Below, piece after piece: positions 7,354 through 14,816 of a DNA stretch of 18,844 nucleotides (its first letter is position 1; each line of letters opens with the position of its first letter). Made by a program: the position numbers and the translations under genes. Under the pieces are notes generated by a model. It had not been told where the DNA came from. It did no database searches and saw only the letters and a program-made list of their open reading frames with translations. Source of the DNA: CAWUKT01 sp963923035. GTDB taxonomy: Bacteria > Bacteroidota > Bacteroidia > J057 > JADKCL01. Location of the stretch: assembly GCA_963923035.1 (NCBI GenBank), contig CAWUKT010000111.1, forward strand, positions 1 through 18,844, written 5' to 3'.

Positions 7354-7659
7354 GGTAACAGAATTGAATGGGTCCCCCAATCAAGTAGGAATAAGCGACA
7401 TGGACAACAGACATCCGGAGATTTAACGTTGAACCCATTGGAATTGTTGGTGGGAGGAACAACCATGCGGACAATTCGAGGCATGGGGAGAAGCATTGAT
7501 GGATCGGAGGCAGGCCTGGGATTTTGCCGTTCGGTTGTCTTCTCCATTACACCGGACCATCCCCCCATTGTCCCTCCATTGCCATTTTCCCCACCCATCC
7601 AATTTTCCCATTCTTCCCTTCGTTCTATCCATTGAGGTAAATTTTAATACTTTTGTAGC
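7354..7659. other. Divergent intergenic region
   Basis: This region separates the minus-strand Crp/Fnr gene from the plus-strand DUF4159 cluster and must hold promoters for both. A plus-strand TAnnTTTG box is at 7648-7655. About 7545-7630 is a pyrimidine-rich plus strand with repeated CCATT/CCC words. No gene or clear Crp-type palindrome was found. Confidence 0.55.
7648..7655 (+). promoter_or_regulatory. Bacteroidota -7 promoter box (TACTTTTG)
   Basis: An exact match to TAnnTTTG, ending four bases before the GTG start of the DUF4159 gene. A TTG at 7632-7634 is only 13 bases upstream of the box, shorter than the usual ~19, so the -33 element is weak. If used, transcription would begin at or within a few bases of the start codon, giving a leaderless or nearly leaderless mRNA. 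Confidence 0.5.
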
Positions 7660-8328
7660 GTGAAAAATGCATTCCTGATCTTTGGATACCTGGTGCTGGG
7701 ACTGTTGGGCAATCAATTGGTGGCCCAGGATACCTACCAACTCAAAATCGCCAAGTTGCAGTACGATGGCGGCGGCGATTGGTACGCCAATCCGACTTCC
7801 GTGCCCAATCTCATTTCCTTTATCCGTCAGAATACGAATGTGCAGCTCGACGAGAACGAATACCTCGTCAAGCCCTCCGGAAACCAGATTTTCCAGTATC
7901 CCTACGTCTACATGACCGGCCACGGCAACGTCAACTTCTCCGACGAGGAAGCCCGCAACCTCCGCAAGTACCTGGTCTCGGGCGGTTTTCTCCACATCGA
8001 CGACAACTACGGCATGGACAAATTCGTCCGGCGGGAGATGAAGAAAATCTTCCCCGACCTCGAATTCCAGGAAATCGACTTTGCCCACCCCATTTTTCAC
8101 ACCCAGTACGACTTCGACAGCGGTTTGCCCAAGGTGCACGAGCACGACAACCAGGCACCCCAGGCGCTGGCCCTCATCTTCGAAAGCCGCATCGTCTGCC
8201 TCTACACCTTTGAATCTGACCTGGGCGATGGCTGGGAAGACGCCGCCGTCCACAATGATCCCGCCGATGTCCGGCGCCAAGCCCTGCAAATGGGCACCAA
8301 CATCGTGATTTACGCCCTGACCCACTGA
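7660..8328 (+). CDS. DUF4159 domain-containing exported protein
   Basis: 222 aa from a GTG start at 7660; no in-frame ATG fits, because the next Met lies deep inside the conserved domain. The N-terminal hydrophobic run (AFLIFGYLVLGLLGNQLVAQ) is a signal peptide cleaved near VAQ. The rest is a full DUF4159 domain: KIAKLQYDGGGDWYANP, YPYVYMTGHGNVNFSDEEAR, LRKYLVSGGFLHIDDNYG, FAHPIFHTQYDF, and a C-terminal GTNIVIYALTH. The fold resembles glutamine-amidotransferase-like flavodoxin sheets and no enzymatic activity is established for the family. The TGA overlaps the ATG of the next gene (TGATG), implying coupled translation with the M16-OmpA fusion, which is the best clue to its role: an envelope complex. 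Confidence 0.92.
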   Translation: MKNAFLIFGYLVLGLLGNQLVAQDTYQLKIAKLQYDGGGDWYANPTSVPNLISFIRQNTNVQLDENEYLVKPSGNQIFQYPYVYMTGHGNVNFSDEEARNLRKYLVSGGFLHIDDNYGMDKFVRREMKKIFPDLEFQEIDFAHPIFHTQYDFDSGLPKVHEHDNQAPQALALIFESRIVCLYTFESDLGDGWEDAAVHNDPADVRRQALQMGTNIVIYALTH

Positions 8329-10049
8329 TGCCGCACCGCCCTGCCTTGCTTCCCGGAATACTCTTCGGCTGGATTTTTTGGCTCGGCACCTCCGCATCAT
8401 TTTCCCAAGCCCCGCTCTACCAGGACACCCTCGCCAATGGCCTGCGGGTCGTTTACCTCCACGATACCAGCCGCCCGTTGATCGAGGCGGCCCTGTTGCG
8501 GGAGACGAATCCCCGCCCCGAAACCAGTGCTACCGATGGCCTCCACCTCCTGCTCGCGCAGAGCTTTTGGGACCGGGGCCCCGATACCCTGAACTATACC
8601 ACCTATGCCCAGCGGCGGGGCATCCGCACCGAAGGTTGGCACCGCGACGGCCGCAGCTACCTCTATTACCGGTGCCGTCCCCACCAGAATGCCTTGGCCA
8701 TATCCATTCTCCGCGCCGCCCTTTCCGATTCTCAATACCCCGAATCCGACCAAAAGCGCGTGGCCCGCAACTACGCCCAATTGCTCCAGCGGCTCGAAGT
8801 CGACCCGGCGATCATCCTCGACCAGCAGGTCTTGCGGAATCTCTGGGACGAAGAATTCCCGGCCGCGCATCCCTACGGCTCCTTCGTGGCCATGCAATCC
8901 CTGCCCCGAAAGGAAGTGGGCGCCACCCACGATCAGATTTTCCGCCGGGCCGCCGGTGAGCTATTGCTTACGGGACCGGTCCCACCCCCGCAATTGATGC
9001 GGGAATTGGACAGCTTGCTGGTCGGATGGGAGGCCATCAATCCGCCCCCTCCGGCCCCCTTGGCCGTTGACCGCCTGCCATTGCCCGATGAGCCCTACGC
9101 CTTATTGGTCAATGACCTCGCGCTGGCCCCGCGGATCCAATTCGCCTGGCGGCTCCAGGCGGACGAACTTCGCTGGGCCCGGACCTTTGTCGCCCTGGCC
9201 AATGTTCCCGGAAGCCCTTTCCACCAACAATTGGTGGACGACAGCCTCGCGACGGCCTTCCGGTGGGAGATTCGGCAGGCCGAAGTGGCGACCCTGACCG
9301 TGTGGATGGAGCCGCTGCCGGATCAGGTGGCGGTATGTGGGCAGCGATTGCGCTCCACCTTGGACGCGTTGGGAGAGAATCAGGAGACTTGGAAAAAGGT
9401 GCAGGAGCGGGAAGCCGAAGCCGCCGACCTGTGGGCGGCGGGGATTGAAGATGAACCGAAGCGTTGGATGGAAGCGTGGGGACGGGAAAAAGCAGACCTA
9501 TCCGTGGAGGAGCTGTTGGAGAGAGCAGAGACCTATTTTGAAGAAAAAGCCGTGGCGGGGGCCGCCATGATCAGCTCCGAATGGGAAGGCCGCGTGACCC
9601 TGGATGAAATCTTTGGTGCGTCGGAGATGGTGGTGCAGGTCGATACTCCGGAGGTGGAAGTGGTCGAACCCCAGCCCGTCCTCCCCGATTATTCCTGGCT
9701 CGATTCCATCAAGATTTACTTCGAATCCGGCTCCAACCAGGCCGATATGCCTTCCCTGACCCGAATCGATCGGGTCGCGGCCCTGCTGCGCAGCAACGAT
9801 ACCCTCGCCATCCACGTGAATGGCTATACCGATGGCCTCGGAGACGGCGTGACCAACCTCGCCTTGTCCCGGGAACGGGCCGAGGCCGTCAAGCGCATCT
9901 TTGTGGACCAATATGAAATTGCTTCCGACCGCCTGGAGGTCGTGGCCTGGGGAGAAGCCTTCCCCGAATACCCCGACGATACCCCGGCCCACCGGGCCCT
10001 CAACCGCCGTGTGACCTTTGATATTGTGCGCGATGAAACGACTTTCTAA
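8328..10049 (+). CDS. Degenerate M16 (insulinase-type) peptidase domain fused to C-terminal OmpA domain
   Basis: 573 aa with a signal peptide (about residues 1-26). From residue 28, YQDTLANGLRVVYLHD is a typical M16 opening. Where the zinc motif HxxEH should stand the sequence is DGLHLLLAQSFWDRG: His73 remains but Glu and the second His are replaced, so hydrolysis is not expected. The M16-like part runs to about residue 430. An acidic Val/Pro linker (VQVDTPEVEVVEPQPVLPDY) leads to an OmpA domain (about 457-570) with IYFESGSNQAD, GYTDGLGD, NLALSRERAEAVK and ALNRRVTF, which binds peptidoglycan in relatives. The fusion suggests a periplasmic, wall-tethered M16 scaffold. It overlaps the genes on both sides (TGATG before; 17 bases with the next), so all three are probably made as one complex. 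Confidence 0.85.
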   Translation: MPHRPALLPGILFGWIFWLGTSASFSQAPLYQDTLANGLRVVYLHDTSRPLIEAALLRETNPRPETSATDGLHLLLAQSFWDRGPDTLNYTTYAQRRGIRTEGWHRDGRSYLYYRCRPHQNALAISILRAALSDSQYPESDQKRVARNYAQLLQRLEVDPAIILDQQVLRNLWDEEFPAAHPYGSFVAMQSLPRKEVGATHDQIFRRAAGELLLTGPVPPPQLMRELDSLLVGWEAINPPPPAPLAVDRLPLPDEPYALLVNDLALAPRIQFAWRLQADELRWARTFVALANVPGSPFHQQLVDDSLATAFRWEIRQAEVATLTVWMEPLPDQVAVCGQRLRSTLDALGENQETWKKVQEREAEAADLWAAGIEDEPKRWMEAWGREKADLSVEELLERAETYFEEKAVAGAAMISSEWEGRVTLDEIFGASEMVVQVDTPEVEVVEPQPVLPDYSWLDSIKIYFESGSNQADMPSLTRIDRVAALLRSNDTLAIHVNGYTDGLGDGVTNLALSRERAEAVKRIFVDQYEIASDRLEVVAWGEAFPEYPDDTPAHRALNRRVTFDIVRDETTF

Positions 10050-11301
10050 GGCTTGGTTCCTGTTGCTGGCGGTCCTGGTTACCGGATGCCCCCGGCCCTC
10101 TACCGGAGGCGATTTCGAAGCGGAACAGTTTCGTCCCCAGCAATTTGAATACGGCGGCTATCGGATCGTCTATGCCCCAACGCCCCGGGAAGCCCTCGAA
10201 TTTCGGTGGGTGCTGCCCCATGCCGGCGATTCTCTGGCGCCCTTGTTGACCCAGACCGCCTTGGCGGGTATATCCCCCGAAGAACGGCTCCACGTCCGCC
10301 ACCTGGGCGTCCAGCACCGCTCCCAGGCGGAAATCATCCACCTGGGAACCACCCGCGGACATTTGGCCCCGGCCTTGGCCGCGGTGGGAAAAGCCCTGGA
10401 CCAGCCGGTCTCGGATGATATGTTGTTATCGGCCATTTTGGAAGAAGAACAATTGCTCCGGAATTCGGCCCGGAAGCTCCAGGGGCCGGGCCTGCTCGCC
10501 TTGGCCCACGCAAAGATCCGGCAACTGCCGGAAGGAGCCAGCTTGCCGCTGGGACTCGCCGGTTTGCCGGCGCGGGATTCGCTGGTGACGAGTTGGGCGG
10601 GCTTACGTAACCGAAGCCAGATGACCCTGGTCGTGGTGGGGAATGTAAGCTATGAAGACCTTGTCGATGGCCTGTTGGGACTCCACGACGGATTGCCGAT
10701 GGAAGCGGCATCGACTGAAATGTCGAGGTTGGGGCCGGACAGCTCGGCCGTTTGGACCCAGGAGTGGGAGCAGGCGAATGGGTTCGGGAAAATGGGCCTG
10801 GCGCTTCATTTTGAGGCCCCGGGAGCAGCGGAACGGGCGGGAGTGTTGGCCGCGAAGGCGGCCGTCGAAGTGCACCTGGCGGAGCGGTTCCGGGACATTG
10901 CCGACCTGTTGACGGGATTGCGGATCCGCGAAATGGAAGGTGGCCAGGGAATCTGGCTGGAATGGGAGGGGTACCGGATGGCGCCCGTGGCGGAATTGGT
11001 GATGTCGGAATTGCGTCAGTCCCGCGACGGGCTGACGTTGCCCGACCGGATGCGGATGCTGCGCGAGAAGGCGCTGGGCGACGCCCTGGCCCGGAGCCAG
11101 TCCAATGCCCGTTGGGCGGATCACCTCGCGGACCGGGTCAGTAGCCGCCGGCTGGACGGCATGGTGGACGAATGGCTGGCCTTGAGTCGCATGAAGGGCA
11201 GTGATTTGGAAAAATTCATGGCGGAAAACGGGCAGGAAGTCGTTTGGTTTTTTGTGGGAAATGCGGAGAAAATCGACCCCAAGGCCATTTTGAGGTTTTA
11301 G
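10033..11301 (+). CDS. M16-like lipoprotein, catalytically degenerate
   Basis: The start is chosen at 10033 (MKRLSKAWFLLLAVLVTGC, 422 aa); Cys19 is a lipobox cysteine. The body is diverged but keeps M16 architecture: FEYGGYRIVYAPTPREALEF as first strands, SQAEIIHLGTTRGHLAPALA, then MTLVVVGNVSYEDLVDGLLG, the usual interdomain strand of M16 proteins, followed by a second half with LLTGLRIREMEGGQGIWLEW. There is no HxxEH. Pairs of M16 proteins (one active, one inactive) are common; here neither subunit has the zinc site. The first 17 bases overlap the end of the M16-OmpA gene, indicating translational coupling. It is likely an outer- or inner-membrane-tethered partner of that protein (inference). 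Confidence 0.75.
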   Translation: MKRLSKAWFLLLAVLVTGCPRPSTGGDFEAEQFRPQQFEYGGYRIVYAPTPREALEFRWVLPHAGDSLAPLLTQTALAGISPEERLHVRHLGVQHRSQAEIIHLGTTRGHLAPALAAVGKALDQPVSDDMLLSAILEEEQLLRNSARKLQGPGLLALAHAKIRQLPEGASLPLGLAGLPARDSLVTSWAGLRNRSQMTLVVVGNVSYEDLVDGLLGLHDGLPMEAASTEMSRLGPDSSAVWTQEWEQANGFGKMGLALHFEAPGAAERAGVLAAKAAVEVHLAERFRDIADLLTGLRIREMEGGQGIWLEWEGYRMAPVAELVMSELRQSRDGLTLPDRMRMLREKALGDALARSQSNARWADHLADRVSSRRLDGMVDEWLALSRMKGSDLEKFMAENGQEVVWFFVGNAEKIDPKAILRF

Positions 11302-11407
11302 CCAACTGGCCGGGATACTTTTTTCCCTCCAAAAGAAAATATTTTTCCCGAAATTCGAGTTGTCCTGCTAATTCATCCTTTCTCAACCCCAACCTGAAAT
11401 TCTCACC

Positions 11408-11854
11408 ATGCAGAAACTGTCGATTGCATTCCTCCTTGGCTGCCTTTCCTTTTTCATTTCGCCCCAACTCCTCCACGCCCAAAAAGGGACACTGGTCGTG
11501 AAGGTCATGGACTTTGAAAGTGGCGACGGAAACCTCGAAATGACCCTGTACAACCAGGAAAAGGGCTTTCCCGAAGAACTGGAATACTCCGTGGACACCA
11601 AGGTCCAAAAGCTGAATGGCAAGACGACAGCCGTGATGCGCTGGGAAAACCTTCCCTACGGCGACTATGCGCTGGCCGGCATGCACGATGAGAATGGGAA
11701 TGGCGAGATGGACTACAATTGGATCGGGATGCCCACCGAAGGCTACTGCTTCTCCAACGATGTCAAACCCGTCCTTTCCGCCCCTTCCTATAAATCCGTG
11801 AGTTTTCAACTGGAAAAACCCGTCGTGACCGTGTACATTCACATGCAAAATTGA
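11408..11854 (+). CDS. DUF2141 domain-containing secreted protein
   Basis: 148 aa with a signal peptide ending near LLHAQ (about residue 25). The mature part is a complete DUF2141 beta-sandwich: GTLVVKVMDFESGDGNLEMT, YNQEKGFPEE, WENLPYGDYALAGMHDENGN, followed by GEMDYNWIGMPTEGYCFSND and the final YKSVSFQLEK. The DENGNGEMD stretch looks like an EF-type acidic loop and may bind calcium (inference). The family is common in Bacteroidota envelopes and has no known reaction. It starts 106 bases after the M16-like lipoprotein and ends 3 bases before the next gene, with which it forms an operon. Confidence 0.92.
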   Translation: MQKLSIAFLLGCLSFFISPQLLHAQKGTLVVKVMDFESGDGNLEMTLYNQEKGFPEELEYSVDTKVQKLNGKTTAVMRWENLPYGDYALAGMHDENGNGEMDYNWIGMPTEGYCFSNDVKPVLSAPSYKSVSFQLEKPVVTVYIHMQN

Positions 11855-11857
11855 TTC

Positions 11858-12415
11858 ATGACTCGTTTTTCTGTCCTTCTCTTCATTCTGTCGACCTGTT
11901 GTTGGGCCTGTACGCCTGCCCCCGCTGATCAAAATCCGTCGGAAGGCTTGGCCGATCTGAATCAATTGGGGGGCAGAATCTCGCAGCTGGAAGAAAATAT
12001 GCGGGTGCTGAATGATTCGGTGGTGGGTTGGGAAAAAGCCATGCAGGACAGTTCCGGGAAATGGTTCAATTGGGACAGCCTGACCAAGGTGAATACGCAG
12101 CGCCGGATGACCGATTTTTCGGAGGGTTTGAGCAGCTTTCAATTCAAACAGCTGGATTTGCGGACGGAAATGTTGAGAGAGGAGCAACAGGTTCGTCGTA
12201 AAGGAAGTGAATCGGGGGTGAACATGGAAGGCCTCAACCTGCGCTTCGAAGATTTCCGACTCCAGTCGGAAGAGGTTCAGCTCCGCTACGATTCCCTGGC
12301 AGCCTTTGTCCAACGCCAGGTTTCCCCGCCGCCCCGGCCCCAGCCTGTTGCCCCTGTGTTTATTCCCCCGCCCCCACAACCGGTCCCCGTCCCTTCCAAC
12401 AACGACTCCATCTGA
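11858..12415 (+). CDS. Coiled-coil lipoprotein with proline-rich tail
   Basis: 185 aa. The N-terminus (MTRFSVLLFILSTCCWAC) is an SPII signal with Cys18 the likely lipidated residue. Residues about 28-150 are mostly helical with heptad patterning (LNQLGGRISQLEENMRVLND, LRFEDFRLQSEEVQLRYDSL). The last 35 residues are proline-rich (VSPPPRPQPVAPVFIPPPPQ), a form often used to span or bind in the periplasm. I recognise no family. It starts 3 bases after the DUF2141 stop codon. An envelope spacer or adaptor role is inference. Confidence 0.78.
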   Translation: MTRFSVLLFILSTCCWACTPAPADQNPSEGLADLNQLGGRISQLEENMRVLNDSVVGWEKAMQDSSGKWFNWDSLTKVNTQRRMTDFSEGLSSFQFKQLDLRTEMLREEQQVRRKGSESGVNMEGLNLRFEDFRLQSEEVQLRYDSLAAFVQRQVSPPPRPQPVAPVFIPPPPQPVPVPSNNDSI

Positions 12416-12468
12416 CCCTTTTCCCTTGCCGTCCAATGAATTCCCCGCCTCAAAAGGATAATTTTAGT

Positions 12469-12476
12469 TAGTTTTG
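12469..12476 (+). promoter_or_regulatory. Bacteroidota -7 promoter box (TAGTTTTG)
   Basis: An exact match to TAnnTTTG, 46 bases upstream of the ATG at 12522. No TTG is present at the usual -33 distance, so this is moderate evidence. It suggests that the TPR lipoprotein can be transcribed separately from the upstream cluster. Confidence 0.45.
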
Positions 12477-12521
12477 GGCTTTAAGAACGGAAAAAATAAA
12501 CAGGGAACCGGGAATTTGAAT

Positions 12522-13097
12522 ATGCGTACCCATTTCTTTATTGCTTTGACCCTCTTGTTGGTCGGTTCGACCGCGATGGTTGGCTGTAAAAAAGTAAGCT
12601 CGCGGGAAGACCTCCAGAAGGTCCAGGAACTCGAGAAGAAGGCCCAGGCCGAACGCGCTGAACTGCTCACAGGAAATGCCGATACCGCATTGCTGGGTGA
12701 ATTGGGACGGGCCTATATCTCATTTGCCGACAACTATCCCCAGGCTCCCGAAACCCCGGAATTCCTATTCCGTGCCGGTGAACTCTACTCCAATGACCTG
12801 GGCGATCTGCCCCGGGCCCTCCAGGTTTTCAAACGGAACTACACCGATTATCCCAACCACGAGACCGCGGCCAGTGCCCTGTTTCTCCTCGCTTTCCTGA
12901 ACCACAATGTGCTCCAGGACCTGATCGAGGCCGAGAAATACTACCGGGAATTCATCGAGCTACATCCCAACCACAAAATGGCGTCCACCGCCCAATTCGA
13001 ACTGGAACACCTCGGACAGACGCCCGAGGAGATTTTCCGTTCGTTTGACATCGAAGAGGAGGCGCCAGTAGATACCAGCGCCATCCAACTCCCTTAA
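12522..13097 (+). CDS. TPR-containing lipoprotein (BamD/YbgF-like repeat type)
   Basis: The start is set at 12522 (MRTHFFIALTLLLVGSTAMV, 191 aa); upstream codons are AT-rich leader. The lipobox gives Cys22 followed by KK. After a charged coiled-coil segment (REDLQKVQELEKKAQAERAE), residues about 55-165 form tetratricopeptide repeats: RAYISFADNYPQAPETPEFL, RAGELYSNDLGDLPRALQVF, ALFLLAFLNHNVLQDLIEAE, KYYREFIELHPNHKMASTAQ. The repeats resemble BamD/YbgF, which act in outer-membrane assembly or cell-division complexes, but the length and order do not identify it as BamD. Its stop lies 3 bases from the stop of a convergent gene, with no terminator between them. Confidence 0.85.
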   Translation: MRTHFFIALTLLLVGSTAMVGCKKVSSREDLQKVQELEKKAQAERAELLTGNADTALLGELGRAYISFADNYPQAPETPEFLFRAGELYSNDLGDLPRALQVFKRNYTDYPNHETAASALFLLAFLNHNVLQDLIEAEKYYREFIELHPNHKMASTAQFELEHLGQTPEEIFRSFDIEEEAPVDTSAIQLP

Positions 13098-13100
13098 ATT

Positions 13101-13973
13101 TTATTCGGTATACGCTTGCAGTCCCCGCAAGCCCATGTCCACGACCAAGTCCCCATCGAGGGGATCGTAGGTGCCGTTGCCGTCCTGGTCTCTCCATTCG
13201 AAGGAGTTATTGACCGAGAAGGACAGGACCACGACGACGTCGCCGCTTTCGGTATGGGTGATCTCCAGGGCCTCGGTGAATTCACCGGTCACGAGGCAGG
13301 AACCCGGAGGAATCGGAGAAGTGGCGGCAATCGGGTTCGGAACCGTGGTGGCTCCGGGAGGCGCCTGGCCGGTTTGGACCTGCCCCAAGGTTTCGAAGGC
13401 CCAATAGCCCTGTAAACGATCGTCGTTGACCGTCACCGATTCGGCATTGACGGTATAATTGGTGAGGTAGGTATTGAACCCAACGAAGGACGCAATAGTG
13501 CCGGTAAAGGTCTGGCCCAGGGCTTGGTATTGGATATCGTAGTTCTGGTAGGTCACCGAGACGCGGACGTAGGGGTAGGTTCCGGTCGGCACATCGGCGA
13601 GGGGGATGGAGAAAATGGTCTCATCCGGAGCGACGACATTGGCTTGGTCGAAATCGACGGCGGCATCCCCTCCGGCGCTGGTCTCAGCGCCCTGGTAGAC
13701 CATGACGCCCTGCCCGGGAATGGTCAGGGCATTCGGAGCCAATTCAATCACGTGGGCGCTGAACTGGCGAAAGGTCGGTGTTTGGGCGGCATTTCCGGCC
13801 GGAACAGTAGACGGTTGGCCGAGGTTGTCGAGCCGTTCCTGGTTCGGATCCAGCCGGACCTTGAAGATCAGATTGCCTTCCGGTTCGGGTTGGGGATCGT
13901 CCTTTTTACAGGAAGAAACGACGGTAAGTACGAGCAGCAGGGTAAGCAGACGAGGGAGAACAGAGAATTTCAT
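13101..13973 (-). CDS. Beta-rich lipoprotein, function unknown
   Basis: The start is placed at 13973 (MKFSVLPRLLTLLLVLTVVS, 290 aa), giving lipobox VSSC with Cys22 followed by KKDD, the usual Bacteroidota export signature; the in-frame Met 12 codons upstream would spoil the signal peptide. The mature chain starts with a Pro/Glu spacer and continues as beta strands: GNLIFKVRLDPNQERLDN, FSAHVIELAPNALTIPGQG, YPYVRVSVTYQNYDIQYQ, FVGFNTYLTNYTVNAESVTV, VVVVLSFSVNNSFEW. Near the end, DQDGNGTYDPLDGD is a dockerin/EF-hand-like calcium loop. I cannot assign a family with confidence. It follows the SDR gene by 51 bases on the same strand and may share its transcript. Confidence 0.8.
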   Translation of the reverse strand: MKFSVLPRLLTLLLVLTVVSSCKKDDPQPEPEGNLIFKVRLDPNQERLDNLGQPSTVPAGNAAQTPTFRQFSAHVIELAPNALTIPGQGVMVYQGAETSAGGDAAVDFDQANVVAPDETIFSIPLADVPTGTYPYVRVSVTYQNYDIQYQALGQTFTGTIASFVGFNTYLTNYTVNAESVTVNDDRLQGYWAFETLGQVQTGQAPPGATTVPNPIAATSPIPPGSCLVTGEFTEALEITHTESGDVVVVLSFSVNNSFEWRDQDGNGTYDPLDGDLVVDMGLRGLQAYTE

Positions 13974-14024
13974 GGAGATTTTTTCTTTTGGTAAAGGCAA
14001 ACAGGTCACAAAAACCGCGCCAGT

Positions 14025-14816
14025 CTAAAGGGATTTGGTGCGGCCGCCGTCCACTGGGAGGTTGATCCCGTTGATGTAGGCCGCCGAATCGGAGGCGAGG
14101 AATACGACGGCATAGGCAATTTCTTCCGCCTTGGCGAAGCGTCCGGCGGGGATGATGCCTTGCATGCCGAGCGCTACGTCGCGCTCTGACTGGCCGGTCT
14201 TGGCGGCTTTATTGCCGATGATCGAAGCCAGCCGTTCGGTTTCGGTCGCGCCCGGCAGCACATTGTTCACGGTGATGCCGTACTGGCCCAGCTCATTGGC
14301 CAGGGTCTTCGCCCAATTGGCGACCGCGCCCCGGATGGTATTGGATACGCCGAGATTGTTGAGAGGTTGCTTGACGGACGTCGAAATGATATTGAGGATC
14401 CGGCCAAAGCCTTCTTCCTGCATCCCGGGAATGAGGGCCTGGGCGAGGATTTGGTTGCAAATGAGGTGCTGGCGGAAGGCCGCCAGGTAGGCATCGGGGT
14501 CCGCCGCATGGGCCGGACCGCCGGGAGGACCTCCGGTATTGTTCACCAGGATATGGACCGGTGCATCATCGTTCACGTAGGCATCGAGGGCGGAACGGAG
14601 CTGGTCGGGATCGGAAAAATCGGCCACGAGGTAGTCGTGGGCCTGTCCCTGGGGCGTTGGCAACTGGTCACGCACCACTTTGAGCTTGTCTTCGTTCCGT
14701 GCGAGAAGGGTCACAGTGGCACCATGGCTGGCCAGCTCGATGGCCGTGGCCTTGCCAATTCCGGCAGTACTGCCGCATACGAGGGCCTTCTTTCCCCCAA
14801 AATCAAGTTTCAGCAT
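14025..14816 (-). CDS. SDR family oxidoreductase, atypical active site
   Basis: The start is chosen at 14816 (MLKLDFGGKKALVCGSTAGI, 263 aa); the longer open frame to 14972 encodes a low-complexity Ser/Phe/Pro stretch and is not credible. Rossmann features are present: GSTAGIGKATA (TGxxxGIG), DYLVADFSD, LVNNTGGPPGGP (NNAG), LNIISTS (catalytic Ser region), NNVLPGATETER, and the C-terminal INLPVDGG. Where YxxxK is expected the chain reads LGVSNTIRGAVANWAKTLA, so the usual Tyr and Lys appear replaced by Ser and Arg. I recall a related SDR subgroup with 'LSNxxR' there, whose chemistry is uncertain. The cofactor is probably NAD(P)(H); the substrate cannot be named. Confidence 0.88.
   Translation of the reverse strand: MLKLDFGGKKALVCGSTAGIGKATAIELASHGATVTLLARNEDKLKVVRDQLPTPQGQAHDYLVADFSDPDQLRSALDAYVNDDAPVHILVNNTGGPPGGPAHAADPDAYLAAFRQHLICNQILAQALIPGMQEEGFGRILNIISTSVKQPLNNLGVSNTIRGAVANWAKTLANELGQYGITVNNVLPGATETERLASIIGNKAAKTGQSERDVALGMQGIIPAGRFAKAEEIAYAVVFLASDSAAYINGINLPVDGGRTKSL

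Noticed and set aside
7363..7384. TTGA...TCAA pair as an Fnr/Crp operator upstream of the Crp/Fnr gene
   Set aside because: The half-sites are too far apart for the TTGAT-N4-ATCAA or TGTGA-N6-TCACA forms.
11302..11325. Possible terminator after the M16-like lipoprotein
   Set aside because: GCCA-AC-TGGC followed later by TTTTTT has only a 4-bp stem with a 2-base loop and a gap before the T-run; too weak to call.
11216..12436. 406-codon open frame on the minus strand, and other long antisense frames (2463-3377, 3393-3986, 7423-8400, 16398-17372, 17682-18482)
   Set aside because: They lie opposite well-supported genes with recognised domains, have no recognisable motifs, and are rich in His/Arg/Gly/Val as expected for shadow frames in GC-rich DNA.
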